Shown here: one piece after another, positions 45,288 through 57,906 of the stretch | Position numbering within the stretch: the first letter of the stretch is position 1 | How the letters are laid out: every line of letters begins with the position of its first letter | Source: Pinus tabuliformis | Taxonomy: Eukaryota > Streptophyta > Pinopsida > Pinales > Pinaceae | Length of the DNA stretch: 64,000 bases | NCBI GenBank assembly: GCA_031772625.1 | Contig: CM062814.1 | Span: forward strand, 822,996,757-823,060,756 | Direction of reading: 5' to 3' | Program-made: the position numbers and the translations under genes | Notes under the pieces: generated by a model | Database searches by the model: none | Seen by the model: the letters and a program-made list of their open reading frames with translations, nothing else | Told to the model about the DNA's origin: nothing

Positions 45288-48200
45288 TCAATGCTTGAGT
45301 AGTTCTGGATGCTTCTGTGTAAAATTCTCATCCTCCCATGTGGAATCTTCAGCGGATAAGTTCTTCCACTCGATGAGATACTTCGAAATTGATTGATTTC
45401 GTAGCTGTCGAGTTCTTGTATCTGTGACTGCTTCTGGTTCCAATATGATTTTTCCTTCATCGTCAAGTTCTAACAATATTGTTTGAACTGGGAGCTTTTC
45501 ACCTATAATCTTATTTAAACATGAAACATGGAAAACTGGGTGCACTTGGGAAGCTACAGGAAGCTCCAATTTGTATGCCATAGTACCAATCTTTTGCAAC
45601 ACCTTGTATGGACCATAATACTTTGGTGATAATTTATTATTCTTCTTAGCTTGCTTGAGGGACATTTGTTTATATGGTTGTAGCTGTAGGAATACCCAGT
45701 CACCTACATCAAAACTTCTTTCGCTGCGATGTTGATCTACCTGTTGTTTCATTCTATTCTGCGCCAACGTGAGGTTATCCTTTAAGAGTTGGAGAACTTG
45801 TTGTTGATGCTCGATGTGATGTTCCACTACTTGAACCTTAGAATTTTCTCTTAAATATGATGTGATGGATGGTGGATGATATCCATAAAGTGCCATAAAT
45901 GGGGTCATTTTTGCTGCAGTATGGAAGGAAGTGTTATACCACCATTCAGCGAGAGGAAACCATTTGACCCATTGTGTCTGTTTATCAGATACAAAGCAAT
46001 GAAGATATCCTTCCAAACATTTGTTTACTATCTCAGTTTTCCCATCAGATTGAGGATGATAAGATGATCTATGAGCTAACTGAGTACCGAGACAAGAAAA
46101 TAATTCTGTCCAAAAATTTCCAGTGAAAATGGGATCTTTGTCGCTTACAATAATCTTTGGGTTTCCATATAGCTTTTGAATTGTTTTCATAAATTCAATA
46201 GAAAACGTACTGGCTTTAAATGGATGTGATAATACACAAAAATATGCATACTTGGTAAGTCTGTCAACTATCACCATGATGACACTCTTTCCTTCGGACT
46301 TGGGTAAATCTATGATAAAATCCATTGAAACCTCCTCCCAACATTGGCTTGGAATGGATAAAGGTTGTAATAGACCCGGGGTCTTAATTGTTTCAACTTT
46401 ATTTTTTTGGCAAACCAAACATTCCGCCACAAACTTTTGAATATCCGATTTAAGGCCATCCCAAAAAAATTCCTTCTTAACCTTGTGGTAAGTTTTTAAA
46501 AATTATGACTGCCCTCATAAGGGAGAAGTGTGCAATTCCATAAGAATCTTTCGTTTGAGTTGGGAATTCTTACATAGGTATAAGCAATCTTTGTACCATA
46601 ACGAATCATTTTTCCAGCTAAATGTATCAGATGTACTGGGATCTTGTTGTATCTTTTGAATGAGTGCCCACATTTCTTCGTCATTCTTCCATTCCTCCTT
46701 TGCTTAGTTTATCCAATCTGGTTGGATAATAGAAATGGTGCACAAAAATGCTTCCACATCCTCATCCTTTCTTGAGAGTGCACCTGCCACAACATTTTGC
46801 TTCCCTTTTTTGTAGATGATTTCAAAGTCATAACCCAACATCTTTGTGACCTATTTTTGTTGCTCTTCATAGGATAATTTTTGTTCTAAAAAGTATTTAA
46901 GACTATCATGATCCGGTTTTACCTTGAAGTGTTTTCCCATTAGGTAGGGTCGCCATTTCTTAAGTGCATGTAGTATTGCCAACATTTCCTTCTCATAAAT
47001 AGCTTTGTGTAAATACTTTCCCTTGATTGAACGACTTTCAAAAGCAATGGGTCTTTCATATTGCATTAAAACAACACCAATTCCATTTCCTGAAGCATCA
47101 CATTCCACAATAAAGGTTTTTGTGAAGTCCGGCGTAGCTAAGACCGGTGCTTGGCACATTGCCTCTTTAAGATGTTTGAAGGCCTTTGTTGCTTCTGGAG
47201 TCCATGAAAATGCATCTTTCTTCAATAATGTTGTTAGAGGTGTTGCTATTATCGCATATTCTTAACAAACTTGCGATAATACCTTGTCAACCCGAGAAAT
47301 CCTTGCAGATGCTTTATGGATGTGGGGATTTTCCATTCCTTAATGGCTTTAATTTTGCTAGGGTCTACCTTAACACCTTCATGAGATACAATATGACCCA
47401 TATATTCCACCTCCTGTACTCCAAAGAAACATTTGGAGATTTTTGCATATAATTGTTTCTCCTCCAATAGTTTGAGCACCCTGTCAACATGTTCAACATG
47501 ATCCTTCCAAGACTTGCTGTAGATTAGTATATCATCAAAAAGTACTAGCACAAATTTTCTAAGGAAGGGTTTGAAAATGGAATTCATCAAACCTTGAAAT
47601 GTAGAAGGTGCATTGGTAAGGCCAAAAGGCAAGACCAAAAATTCTTAATGACCCTCATGAGTTCTAAATGCTGTTTTCAGAATGTCTTCAATCTTCATTA
47701 TGATTTGATGATATCTTGAATGAAGACCCAACTTGGTGAAGTAAATTGATCCATGCAATTCATCCAATAATTCATCAATGACAGGATTGAGAAATTTATC
47801 TTTAATAATGAGCTTGTTGAGCTCCCTATAATCCGGACACATGTGCCATGATCCATCCTTCTTGTGCACCAATACTACTGGAGCAGAGAAAGAACTTTGA
47901 CTAGGTTGAATTATATCAGCCTCTAGCATTTCTGCAACCATACGTTCAATTTCACTCTTTTGGGCATAGGGACATTTGTACGGCTTGATGTTTGGAGGAA
48001 CACTTCTTGGAATCAAAGGAATAGCATGATCATGATCACAAATAGGTGGGAGACCTTTGGGAGTCTCAAATACCTTGGAATGATTGTCCAAGACTTTTTG
48101 GAGATTTGGAGAAATAGATGATTTCGATGTGGGAACCTCTAGCGAACATAATTGTGCAATTACAACTCGTTGTTCCTTCTTTAGAAGCTTTGTCATACCG

Positions 48201-48649
48201 TTAGAGCTGATTATCTTTCCCGGTTTCCTTGCAATACCCACTAATTCAACTTCCTTTCCTTCTGCACAAAATTTCATGAAAAGTTCTTGAAAATTAAAAG
48301 CTATTGTACCCAAGGATTGTAGCCATTGGACTCCTAGTACAACATCAGCACCGCCCATTGGAATGGAAAGCATTGGGCTATTAAATACACATTCTCCCAT
48401 GGATAGCTTGATATTTTGGCACTTTCCAGAGAAATTTATGGTTTATCCACTTGCAACCATCACTTGACACTCTGGTGCTGGATATAGGAAGAAATTCAAT
48501 TCCTTTTCTATCTTACAATGAATAAAATTATGGATACTTCCCGAATCAATCAACACTATTACCTTTTTCTTCTTGATATGTACTTCTATCTTGATAGTTT
48601 GAGGAGTGGTACTTCCAGCCAATGCATTACAAGAAATGGTCGGATTCAT
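45288..48649 (-). pseudogene. Chromovirus Pol: protease, RT, RNase H, integrase with chromodomain; broken
   Basis: Protease LIDSGSIHNF (near 48540). RT from about 48000: PYAQKSEIERMV, VLVHKKDGSWHMCPDYRELN, TKLGLHSRYHQI (Asp of the usual LDL motif is Gly), then after a TAA (47642) [13 protein letters not shown] and [12 protein letters not shown] frameshift near 47250 precedes RNase H (ECDASGNGIG, YEKEMLAI, and AGALSR where ADALSR is usual, so its last Asp is lost). Integrase (46430 on) keeps Asp (SMDFI), Asp (VSDKDPIF) and Glu (GKTEIVN), then GPYKVLQKIG. A C-terminal chromodomain (YLIEWKNLSAEDSTWEDE) ends at 45288. That domain targets insertion to particular chromatin. Confidence 0.93.
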
Positions 48650-48700
48650 TTCTTCTTTATCTAGGGTTTGTTCCTAGAGTATATCCTCTTCTTTTGACAT

Positions 48701-49790
48701 TTATTGTTCCTTTTCTTCTTCCTCTTCACAATCTATGTAGAATAATTTCTTCTCAGCACACTTATGACCTTTAGTGTATTTGCTATCACAACTGTAACAA
48801 AGCCCTTTTTCTATTTTTTCTTCCAATTGTTGTGGTGTCAACCTTGTAGGTTGTGGAAAGCTAGGGACAACAACACTTCCATATTTATAGTTGTGAGTGG
48901 TAGGCTTCCTGGTTGCCATAAGTTTGCTTTCCATTTTTCTTGCTAACCTGGATGCCTTCTTCAATGAATCAGGTTCCCAAAGGCGAACCTCATGTTGGAT
49001 ATTATCCTTTAAAGTCCCTATGAACACATCAATCTTATGTTCCTCTGGAATATCTTTTACCCTTATGTTCAATTTTTGGAAGTCCTCAATGTGCTCCATT
49101 ATTGAACCCTTTTGTTTGAGATTTATTAATTGGCTAAAAAATGTGTTGCTTTTTGTATCCTCATAATGTGCTATCATTTCTTCCTTAAAAATTGCCCAAG
49201 TGACAATCTGTTTATGAGAGAAAAGCCATCGATACCATACAAATTGATTTGGTTCCAAATATAAAGTTGCAATACGTACCTTTTGTGTGTTTTGCACACT
49301 ATGGAGATCGAAAAATTGCTCCATCTGCAGTATCCATGTTCCGGGATCCTTGCCAACAAACTTCGTCATTATCGATTTTTGGAACATGGTGGGTCTTCAA
49401 TCCAAAATTAGAGTCTATGAAATCATGATTAACATTTCATTTGTTCTCATCATGAGTTTCCTTTACTACCCTTTCACCATTAGTGACCATTTCTTGTAGA
49501 AACTTATTCAAATTTATCTTCAATTCTTCCATCTTATCGTCCATGTCATTCATCTTAGCTGCCATGCCATCCATCTTAGCTTCCACACCATCCATCTTAT
49601 CTTGCATTCCATTCATATTAGCTTCCACGCCATTCATATTGGCTTCATTTACCTTTAGTGAGAGTGAAATTTGTTGTACTTGGTCTTGTAATTTTGATAT
49701 ATCATGTTGCATTTCTTCCTCTTCTTCACCAGTCATGCTAGAGCCTTCAGATTGCTTACTAGGTGTTTCCATTTTCTTTATTTGGGGCAT
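48701..49790 (-). pseudogene. Chromovirus Gag, frameshifted
   Basis: ATG at 49790-49788 (MPQIKKMETPSK). The first 118 codons are acidic (GEEEEEMQ) and contain a coiled coil built from a seven-residue repeat (MNGVEAN, MDGVEAK, MDGMAAK). In DNA this is about five 21-bp units at 49543-49648. A stop and frameshift near 49400-49440 lead to the Gag core (49387 on): DPGTWILQMEQFF, FVWYRWLFSHKQ, HYEDTKSNTFFSQLINLKQKGS. A zinc knuckle of the chromovirus form CYSCDSKYTKGHKC lies near 48800-48760. Gag forms the virus-like particle and packages RNA. Confidence 0.9.
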
Positions 49791-50467
49791 TAATTAATGC
49801 TAATAATTCTTCACTATTCCCTTTGAATTCCTTCAAACTAATTTTTCAAACCAATCTTATGCAAAATTAAAAAAAACTACACACCTTTTTTTCACTTTGT
49901 AAGAGCTTGATATTGAATCTGTTGTATCTCTGTAACTGCGGATCTTGAATATCTGAAATATTGTCTTGCGGTAGCCCTTTGATTCCTCTTTCTAACCCCA
50001 CAAGTCGGATCAAGATAGGATTCTCCAAGGAAGAGTTATGCCAAATCTCCCACGGTGACCAGATTATCGACTAGTTCAGTAGAGCGAATTTGTACGACGT
50101 GCCACGTGTCACTGTTTCTACCTTAGTACCTGAAATTGATATACAAAAAACTATAGGCCATCCTCTTTCTGAAACTTCTTACTAAATTTCAATATGATGC
50201 TCCAAACAAAAGTTATGACGATTTTCCCCAGGTCACCTGTTTGGAATGTAATTCGAGAGTCTGCAAAAACCCTAACTTCCTCAGATCATATCTCTGCCAA
50301 TATAGTGAGACAAGCTCTGAAATTTGGACTCGAAGTTCAGAACGATTTCAGATCAAATGGGTTTTTTTGTAGCATTTGAAACGTCATAGAAAAAAATTTA
50401 TAGCGAAAATTCCATGATGACTTGTTTGGAGCAGCGAAACCCTAGAATCCAAAGCTCTGATACCAAA

Positions 50468-50799
50468 TGTTAGGAAACCAGCTCACAAAAAGATAGAAAA
50501 GATAGATCAACGCCTTAGAATTCAGCCTATTCGAGGGGAAAACCTCCTTTACATTACACAAATGAACAATTCTTGGATGATACAATGACTAAACCTCCCT
50601 TCTATATATAGGAGTCTAAGGGGTCACAATATAATCAAGCCAACATAACAGTAATAACATAAGGGCACAAAAATAACAATAGTGGGTTTCTATGGGGCAT
50701 ACTAATAACAATATGGGGAAAATAGGGGCACGATAATAAAAATAAGGGATACAACGACAATAATAATGGGGGAATCACTTGTATTATAGGGGCCTAACA
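50468..50799 (-). repeat. Chromovirus 5' LTR
   Basis: Same boundaries and TATA (50602-50609) as the 3' copy. On the minus strand its terminal CA is followed, after two extra bases, by the primer site TGGTATCAGAGC (50465-50454). Confidence 0.95.
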
Positions 50800-50804
50800 G
50801 ACAT

Positions 50805-51835
50805 TTTGCCATTAAATTGTATTTTTGAAGTTGAAATTATTCACCATTACCATGCAATGATTATTGTTGTAGTTGCTAAGGGATTATTGGAAGAGTTTGA
50901 GATTATGTCAATACAATGGAAGATTATTTCCATACACATTAGTTAGTAATAGCTAATCACAAACTAATATTAAACTTATGAATTACCATTCTTGGGACAT
51001 AGGATGTAGTAATACGCTTGGATTTTCTAGGAGCACAATGTACACTAATTTGTAGCAAGCCCAAGAGTGTATGTACTTAGTGGATTATATTGTAACTGAG
51101 AAACTTCAAGGTAGTTACACCTATATCAAATTTCCAAATCTCTACGTTGCAACTTGTGAGGTGTTATAGGAAAAAGGTATGTTATTTGAAGTAGAGTCAA
51201 GGGTACACATAAAGAAGATGGTCTAACTCTAAAAAATTATCCAATTATAAATAGTTTATAAATGTATTTCCAAAGGCTTCATTGGGATCCCTATTGAATT
51301 TCCACGACACTCAAGAATCTGGTTTGGGTCTTGGAATCTCAAACACAAACACAAACACACTCAAATGCCACAACACTTCTATTTTGCACAACGGAATAAA
51401 CATAACAATGAATCAACAAGTACACAATACACAATTTTTTCAACCCAACTTCGTTATATTACAATTCTTTAATACAACAATCTAGGACTTACGTACTAGG
51501 GATCATGGCCCTTACGATCTACCCTGATACAAGACAACTAGGGCTTGGTATCAACAACAACTATGATAACCAATCTGCCCTAAACAAAAGTACAACTGAC
51601 CTACTTGCTGATGTAGCACACTCTATAGCTCCTTTCAACCCACATACCCTGAAAAATTCGGGTCGTCCTTTCCATCCCAATCTATAGCTCCTTAATCTGC
51701 CTCTATCAATGAACAAATCTCCTTTAGGTCACTAAACTTGGGCCCAATCAATTTTCCCTCTAGTTGCTCCTTCCTTCAAGGATTCCAACACATGGGGTCA
51801 TCTACAATGCTGCCCACTTCTGCCTCTCTTGTATT
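50805..51835. other. No gene seen
   Basis: Right flank of the chromovirus, continuous with 44921 before insertion. There is a short CA-type simple repeat (CAAACACAAACACAAACAC, 51341-51359). Small plus-strand frames at 51282 and 51505 show no domain. Confidence 0.4.
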
Positions 51836-52160
51836 GCCCTTAATAATAATAATAAATAAATAAATAAATAAAATAATATAATATTAAAATATAAGAGAAG
51901 ATAATAAATAGTAAACAATAAAGAAAATATAATAATAGTAAATAAATAATAAACAATAAAGAAATGATAATAATAGTAAACAAATAGTAAATACTAAAAA
52001 AAATATAATAATAATAAATAAATAATAAATAATGAAGAGAATATAATAGTAATAAATAAATAAAATAGTAGATAATAAATTAGAGTTCTAAATAAATATA
52101 TATAAGAGTAAACTATAAAATAGTAAGAATAAGTTAAAAAAAGGTAAAAATGAATAAAAT
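51836..52160. repeat. Low-complexity AATA-rich tract
   Basis: A run built from AATA, AAATAAT and ATAAATAGTAAACAATAA words over about 320 bp, an eroded microsatellite. No coding capacity. Confidence 0.85.
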
Positions 52161-52179
52161 AAGAAAGAGTTAAATTAAG

Positions 52180-52641
52180 TAAAGCTTAAAATAAAGAAAT
52201 AAAAGTTGGCATGTTGACACATGGAATGTGTGCATGTGGATCCCCTTTCCATTTTTGGAACTGTTTGGTCTATTTAATGGACGATGATGAAGATGAGATT
52301 CATCCATTCCTTCATCCATTCTCATGGGAGAAAACTGTTGTGAGACAAATGATTCCCTGATAGTTGTACATTGATTGAGGGCTCGGGGGTGGCCAACTAT
52401 AGAAAGATTATGTGCAGCTGAGGCTATAGTTGGGTGGAGAGTCGTCCCCAAAAATTTGTTGTAGTTAGCAGAATTCAAATAGCGTTCAACTCCAAAATCA
52501 CAAGTAAAGAATATCGTCACTACAGGTAAGTTGTCTCTGCTCATGTTTTTCGAAATTCTAAGATAATTAGTTGAATAGTTGTGTTGATTATAAATCACAT
52601 AATTGATCTAATTAGTTGCATATTTTAATTTTGGGGTTGTT
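52180..52641 (+). repeat. Probable 5' LTR (3' part) of an LTR element interrupted by LINE-2
   Basis: The segment ends in TTTGGGGTTGTT at 52641. The continuation is found after LINE-2, at 58061: TTTGGGGTTGTTACA, then a primer-site-like TGGTATTAGAGC. Joined in thought, this is a standard LTR end plus PBS. Inside, a TATA-like TCTATTTAATGG lies near 52270 and a splice-donor-like CAGGTAAGTT near 52525. The left border is not determined. The minus-strand frame across it (52170-52598) has no domain. Confidence 0.55.
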
Positions 52642-52994
52642 TTTTTTGTGTGAATAAGATAGATTATATTACTGCATAAAAATTGTATTTACAAAAGGTT
52701 AGGTTGTGCGAGCAAAACGCTCTAGCACAAGAGCCAACAACATAGGCCTTCCTGGCTTCCGATGGAACAATTTTACATTGAAGCTTTCAAAAAGAATTCT
52801 GAGATTTTCTGAGAAAAATTACAAAGAGCCGTGCTGATACTATCTCCCATGAAGCAGTAGGGAGGGGTGACAGTGAAGAAAGAATGACTGTCCCAAAATT
52901 CCTTATTGCCTATACATTGCCTGCCGATGAGAGCTCTTCGACAATTGAGAGCCAGAGAGAGTAACATGTCAAAAAAGGAAGTCCGCCTCGGGCA

Positions 52995-53559
52995 TTAAGG
53001 ATTTCCTTCTGCAGGGTCATCATCTAGGCTGATGGGCAACTCTTGAGTGCTGCCTTCCTGCGCAACTGGGGCCATTGGACAACTGGAGGAAGCACCTGCT
53101 GCCTCCTTTTTTACACTGGGAGAGCCTTCGACCGATGAGCGGACCCCTGTGGTAGCATGTTTCTTCAACATTGTGTAGTGCAGAGATTCCCTGGTAACAA
53201 AGCGACAGTGGTGCACTGATTCCACGTAGATGACAAACTTGTCCGTAAGCATATCAATTTTCTCTTCCACAGCCTTGGACATTTCGGCTGCTCCTGCATC
53301 GCTAGGTTGAGGAGCATTTTTAGTTGCCAGGAGAAGTCAATTGCGTGAGTGTATAGGTTCTCCCTAGCCCTGGTGAGACTTGGGTCAGGGATACACTCAA
53401 ATTCCTCTGCTACCTCTTTTGAGGACACTCCTCGTCTGAGGACCCTCACCTGAGCTTCCAGGTTAGGTATTCGTTCCTGTATCTTAGGGTTAACAACAAT
53501 TACATAATTCAAGGCTTCTCTCCTGGCAGAAGATTCAACTATGGTGGTGGGCGAAGAAC
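52995..53559 (-). pseudogene. Unusual coding tail of LINE-2, unknown origin
   Basis: Directly after the RT-distal region, the minus strand encodes about 185 residues unlike zf-RVT or RNase H. First comes a helix-rich part (IQERIPNLEAQVRVLRRGV, EVAEEFECIPDPSL). After a frameshift near 53290 there is another helix (MSKAVEEKIDMLTDKFVIYV), RFVTRESLHYTMLKKHATT, and a Ser/Ala/acidic end (LPISLDDDPAEGNP) stopping at 52995. It may be a captured host exon, a 3'-transduced segment or a C-terminal domain special to this LINE family. The residues to 52648 are 3' UTR and poly(A). Confidence 0.5.
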
Positions 53560-56341
53560 CCATGTTGTTCCATATGGAAGATCCCTTTATGGCCCCATTG
53601 ATCTTGATGAGATGTTCATGCGAGTGGGTAGGAACATATTTCGCTTTCCAGATGATGCCCCAGGGGAGTTGGGATTTGCAATCCATCGCCACCATGTTTT
53701 GGCTCCAAGGGTTTTCCCTAAGAGCTCAGGGTCCCTTAGACTGAGACTGCCTGGTTTTTTGGGTTTACATAACTTGTCCCAAGCCACCAACGCCCACTTC
53801 TGCTTCTTTTCTGAGCCCCTCCATAGGAAATTTCTCTAGAGGTTTCTAAGAGTGTTGGAGATGGATTTGGGGGCCGCAAGGGTGGAGTACAAATATTGGG
53901 GTATGGCCTGCAACACAGACTTGACTAAAACCAAATGACCTGCCAAATTGAGAGATCTGAAGGTCCAGTTAGCTAGTTTTTTTTCCATTTTGGTGATAAG
54001 ATCTTCCCATGTTGAACGAGCCAGGGGCTTGTTTGTAAGAGGGACTCCAAGGTATTTTGAAGGGAGGTTGCATCTCTGAAATTCCATTATTTTGGCAATG
54101 TTCCTTTGGATGGCTAGAGGGGTGTTAAAGAAAAACAATTTGGACTTCTCTTGGTTTATGGAGGTGCCAGAAGCAACAGAGAAACCTGAGAGGATGGATT
54201 TGAAGGATAAGGCTTCTTTGATTGTGGGGAGGCCCATTAACAAGGTATCATCAACGAATTGCTGATGTGTGGAGGGAGGAGCAGAGGTATAAAGCTTGAG
54301 ACCAGATAGGGCATTGGTGGAAGAGGCAGCCGTGATGGATCTGTTGAGGCCCTTGACCATAATGACAAAAAGAAAGGGAGAAATAGGATCCCCCTGACAG
54401 ATGCCTTTGGATGGGCAGAAGGGTTGAGATGGGGAGCCATTCAGGAGAATCAAGAAGAAAGCCCCAGAAACCATCACCATAATCCATTTAATGCAGTCCT
54501 TGTGAAAACCAAAAGCTGCAAGGACATCTTTCATGTATTCCCAACTGATTTTATCGAATGCTTTGGACATGTCCAACTACATCATCATTCCAAGCTTCAT
54601 CTTAACTTTAAGAGAATGAATTAATTCATGGGAAATGATGATGATATCCAAGATTTTCCTCCCTTCCACATAACTAGATTGGTGTTGGGAAATCAAAAGA
54701 GCCAGGATGCTTTTTATTCTATTGGCCAAGAATTTTGAGATGATCTTGTATATGAAGTTGCAAAGGGCTATAGGACGAAATTTGTCCAGGGAGTCAGTGC
54801 CTTCATCCTTGGGAATTAAGGTTAGAAAGGTGGCATTTAGATATTTTAGAAGAGATCTTTGAATTCTAGACTCCTCCCGCAATGCATGAACCTTATTTTT
54901 TAACAGAGGCCAACAACCTTTGTAGAAGCCTATGGTAAACCCATTCGGACTTGGCGCTTTACCATTGGACATAGTCATAACAACTTCCTCCACCTCTTGC
55001 ATTTAAAATTTCCTTAGTAGCATTTTATTGTGATCCTCGGTGAGGATCCAGAATGTTGTTGGTTATTTCTTGAAGAGCCCTTGCCTGATCAGTCCTAGGC
55101 TCAGTTAGGAGATTGCTCAAGTACTAATTTAATTCAACAACCATGTCCTCATGAGAGTGGACAAGGTTTCACTCTCTATTTTTGAGGGCCAGGACCCTAT
55201 TGTGCCTTATGTCTTATATCATTGACCGGTGAAAGAAAGTTGAGTTTATTTCCCCACACTTTAGCCAGTTAATGCAGGATTTTTGATGTGAAAGTTTCTC
55301 TTCTTGAGAGACCCTTTCCTCCCAACTTTTTTGAATATTAAGCTCTTCCTATTTCCTTTGTTCAGTGATGCCCTTATTAATGATTTGTTACTGGAGGATT
55401 TCCATTTTCAGTTCCAGGTTCCTTTTGTCAGTGATGATGTTACCAAAATTTTCCTTGTTCCAGAGTTTGATCTCATTTTTGATGGATTTCAGTTTCTGCT
55501 AGAATTTATACATCTTGTTTCTGGTTTGGGGCATCGGTTTACTCCACCATTCTTTAATTTTTTCCATGAAATTTGGGTGCTCCATCCAAAAGGATTTGAA
55601 TCTGAAGGGTCTATTCTTTGGGCCAGAGGAAATGTGAACCTTCAAGGATATTGGCCAATGGTCGGATCCTGATTGAGGAAGAATTCTTACCTCCGTTTCC
55701 CAGGAGGTGAGATAGATCTCTTCTGAAAGAAGGAATCGGTCAAGCCTGGAAGAAATTTTATTGTCTCCCCCTCGTCTGTTATTCCAAGTGAAGATTCCAT
55801 TGTTCGTAGGGATGCCAATTAAGCTAAGGCCCTCGATGGTGGACTGGAAGGCTTCAAAGACCTTATCAAGTTTTCTTATGCCGCCCTTATTTCCCCCGAG
55901 GTTTATCACCATGTTGAAGTCACCCGCAACAATTTTGAAAGGCATGTGGATGGAATCAAGGAGTTTACTTATGCTCTACAACATCTTGATTCTTTCCACC
56001 GCTCTATGTGGAGCATAGATATTGGTGACACAAATGCTGTCATTGGTGCCAATGATTTTCAAAACAATAGTGATGGAATGTTTTGTGGCAACTGAGGAGG
56101 TAAGATCATACTGAGAGATTTTCCACATGGTCATGATTCCCCCTGCTGATCCTATGGTCGAGTTTGCAGTATAACTGTATTGCTTGAAACAAATTTTTTG
56201 AAGGAGAGTGAGGTTAGCCATGTCAAGTTTGGTTTCTTGAATTAATAGGATATCCAGTTTATCAGCTAGGAGTCTATTTTTTAAGACTCTTTTCTTTCCA
56301 AGACCATCAAGTCCTCTAATATTCCAAGAGATGAAATTCAT
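53560..56341 (-). pseudogene. LINE-2 ORF2: endonuclease and reverse transcriptase, broken
   Basis: ATG 56341-56339 opens with MNFISWNIRGLDGLGKKR; the endonuclease Glu is in LLIQETKLD. After a stop near 55976 come VAGDFNMV, RLDRFLLS and SDHWPI (55945-55600). RT spans about 55000-53840: SNGKAPSPNGFTIGFYKG, LIPKDEGTDSLDKFRPIALCN, then TAG 54577 and LDMSKAFDKISW, ICQGDPISPFLF, HQQFVDDTLLM (catalytic Asp pair intact) and SKYLGVPL. A TAG at 53836 and a frameshift near 53690 follow. The standard post-RT text (FLWRGSEKKQKWALVAWDKL, GSSIWNNMG) stops at about 53560. Confidence 0.9.
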
Positions 56342-56500
56342 TGGTAAAGAGTGGGAGTTAGGGGTAGAGCCATTACCTTTCCTTCGTTAATGAGTCTGGC
56401 GCCGAGTTCCTAAAGAAGTTCACTGGTTGTTTTCCTTCCTCTTTTCTGACTTGGGCCTTTTGGGCTGTATTTTCATGCTGCCATGTTTTCCAGAATGTCA

Positions 56501-57906
56501 TTAATTGCGCTGTTTCCAAGTGGTGTTTGAATTGAGATTTGTTTTACTTGCTCCATTTTTTTGGATTTGGTCTTCTGGAATCGCATCCAAACCAATTTTC
56601 TTCCATTCCTTTGCGATCGATAAGAGGTAAACTCCTTCCAATGCCTCTTCTATTACATTTTCCTCCGAGGTAGAGTCCACCAGTACTTGTTCCATTTCTA
56701 TGTCTTCCTGTAAATTCTCGTCTTCCGTGTTGTTGTGTTCCAAGTAATGATCCTCTTGCCTCTGGTTTTATTCATTTTGTTTATCCTCTTTGGCCTCCTC
56801 ATCATTTGAGTTGTTTGAGAGCGTTTTTCTTGCAATTTATTCAGAGCTTCAAATTTTTTTAGGTTGGCTGCCTGGTGTTGCTCTTTCTTTGTGTTAGTTT
56901 TCCTGTTGTTTTTGTTTCTTGTGCTTACTCTGGTGAAACCTTGTTCATCCTTTTTCTTATTGACCTGCTCACTGCTTTAAGGCATTTTATTTTGCAGGCA
57001 ATCCCTAAAGAGGTGTCCTTGCTCATGACATTTTCTACATCAGAATAGGATGTGTTCATAGTCAATGCTCTAGAGCTAGACCTCATCCCTGAATATTAGT
57101 TTTATGGCTTCCGGAAAGGCTCCAGAGACATCGATGTAAACACATATTATGGCATATGAAATATAATGTCTGCTTTGTGTGCCCTCATACATTTTTATAT
57201 ATTCACCTAGTTGGTCTCCAATGCCTTTGAGGACTGATGGAGCCAAATAATCAGTTGGCAAGGAGTATAGGCAAACCCATACTGAGACCCTAGTGAAGTC
57301 CTCTTTCTTAGGAGTGAAGTTTTCTTTCCAGAATATCATATACAATCCTGCAAAGTTGAAGAAGTAGGGTCCTCCCTCAAATATCCTGTCTCTCTCTTCT
57401 AAGAGATCGAAGATGACTGTAAAGAACCCCTTTGAACCTAGTTGTAGTCTTATTTCTCCCTTTGGTTTCCATTTGGATTGAATCCACCAATTTAGTGCTT
57501 TCTTTGTGGGCCAGATGCCCATGAATTTGCATATTAATGCATGTTCTTGCATATAGTCTCTATAAACATCTACCCCCGGGTCTTGAATTTCCAACTCTGG
57601 GATTTTTTTGGCTTTTGGGTTGCAATTGATTCTTAGTTTTGTTCTTGCCTTTTGCAATTGTTCCTCTGTGGTTTCTGCCTCCAACGTTGCTGAAGCATTT
57701 GCAGAGGTGGTGCCTGTGGTTGTTTGAGCCTCTACATTTTTCCCTTTCTCCTTCCATTTAGCCCTTGCTTCAGGGCTCGTTCTGGAGGAGTGAAAGGTTG
57801 TGCATGAATCTAGCTTGGTGAAAAAAGAAGACTCCTGATCTTGTGGTCGACCAATAACCATGTCGTGAAAGGAAGGGGCTTCATGGCCATCATTCGACTC
57901 CTCCAT
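56501..57906 (-). pseudogene. LINE-2 ORF1, broken
   Basis: The likely start is ATG 57906-57904 (MEESNDGHEAPSFHD). The open frame extends further upstream to 57993 only through non-ATG codons and then meets TAG. A Ser/Thr-rich N-terminal region is followed by a DUF4283-type domain (about 57560-57150: LICKFMGIWPTKKALNWWIQ, FEGGPYFF, WVCLYSLPTDYLAPSVLKGIG). Two TAG (57076, 57070) and a TGA precede the zinc knuckle CRKCHEQGHLFRDC (near 57050-57005). A Lys/Asn-rich basic tail continues to about 56750, and an acidic stretch (56743-56501) ends the region. It is an RNA-binding partner of ORF2 by family. Confidence 0.8.

Larger units (their letters stand above)
44922..50804 (-). mobile_element. Complete Ty3-type chromovirus with target site duplication
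   Basis: Two 332-bp LTRs (44927-45258 and 50468-50799) flank one minus-strand coding block. The five bases GACAT precede the left LTR (44922-44926) and follow the right one (50800-50804), a perfect target duplication. The primer site (50454-50465) and polypurine tract (45259-45274) are in place. Order is Gag, protease, RT, RNase H, integrase, chromodomain. By eye the LTRs differ by about 17 substitutions and two one-base gaps (about 94-95 % identity). Gag and pol contain stops and frameshifts, so the copy is defective. Confidence 0.97.

Noticed and set aside
52170-52598. 142-codon minus-strand frame
   Set aside because: It lies antisense in what appears to be an LTR with TATA and a donor-like site; no family similarity that I can see.
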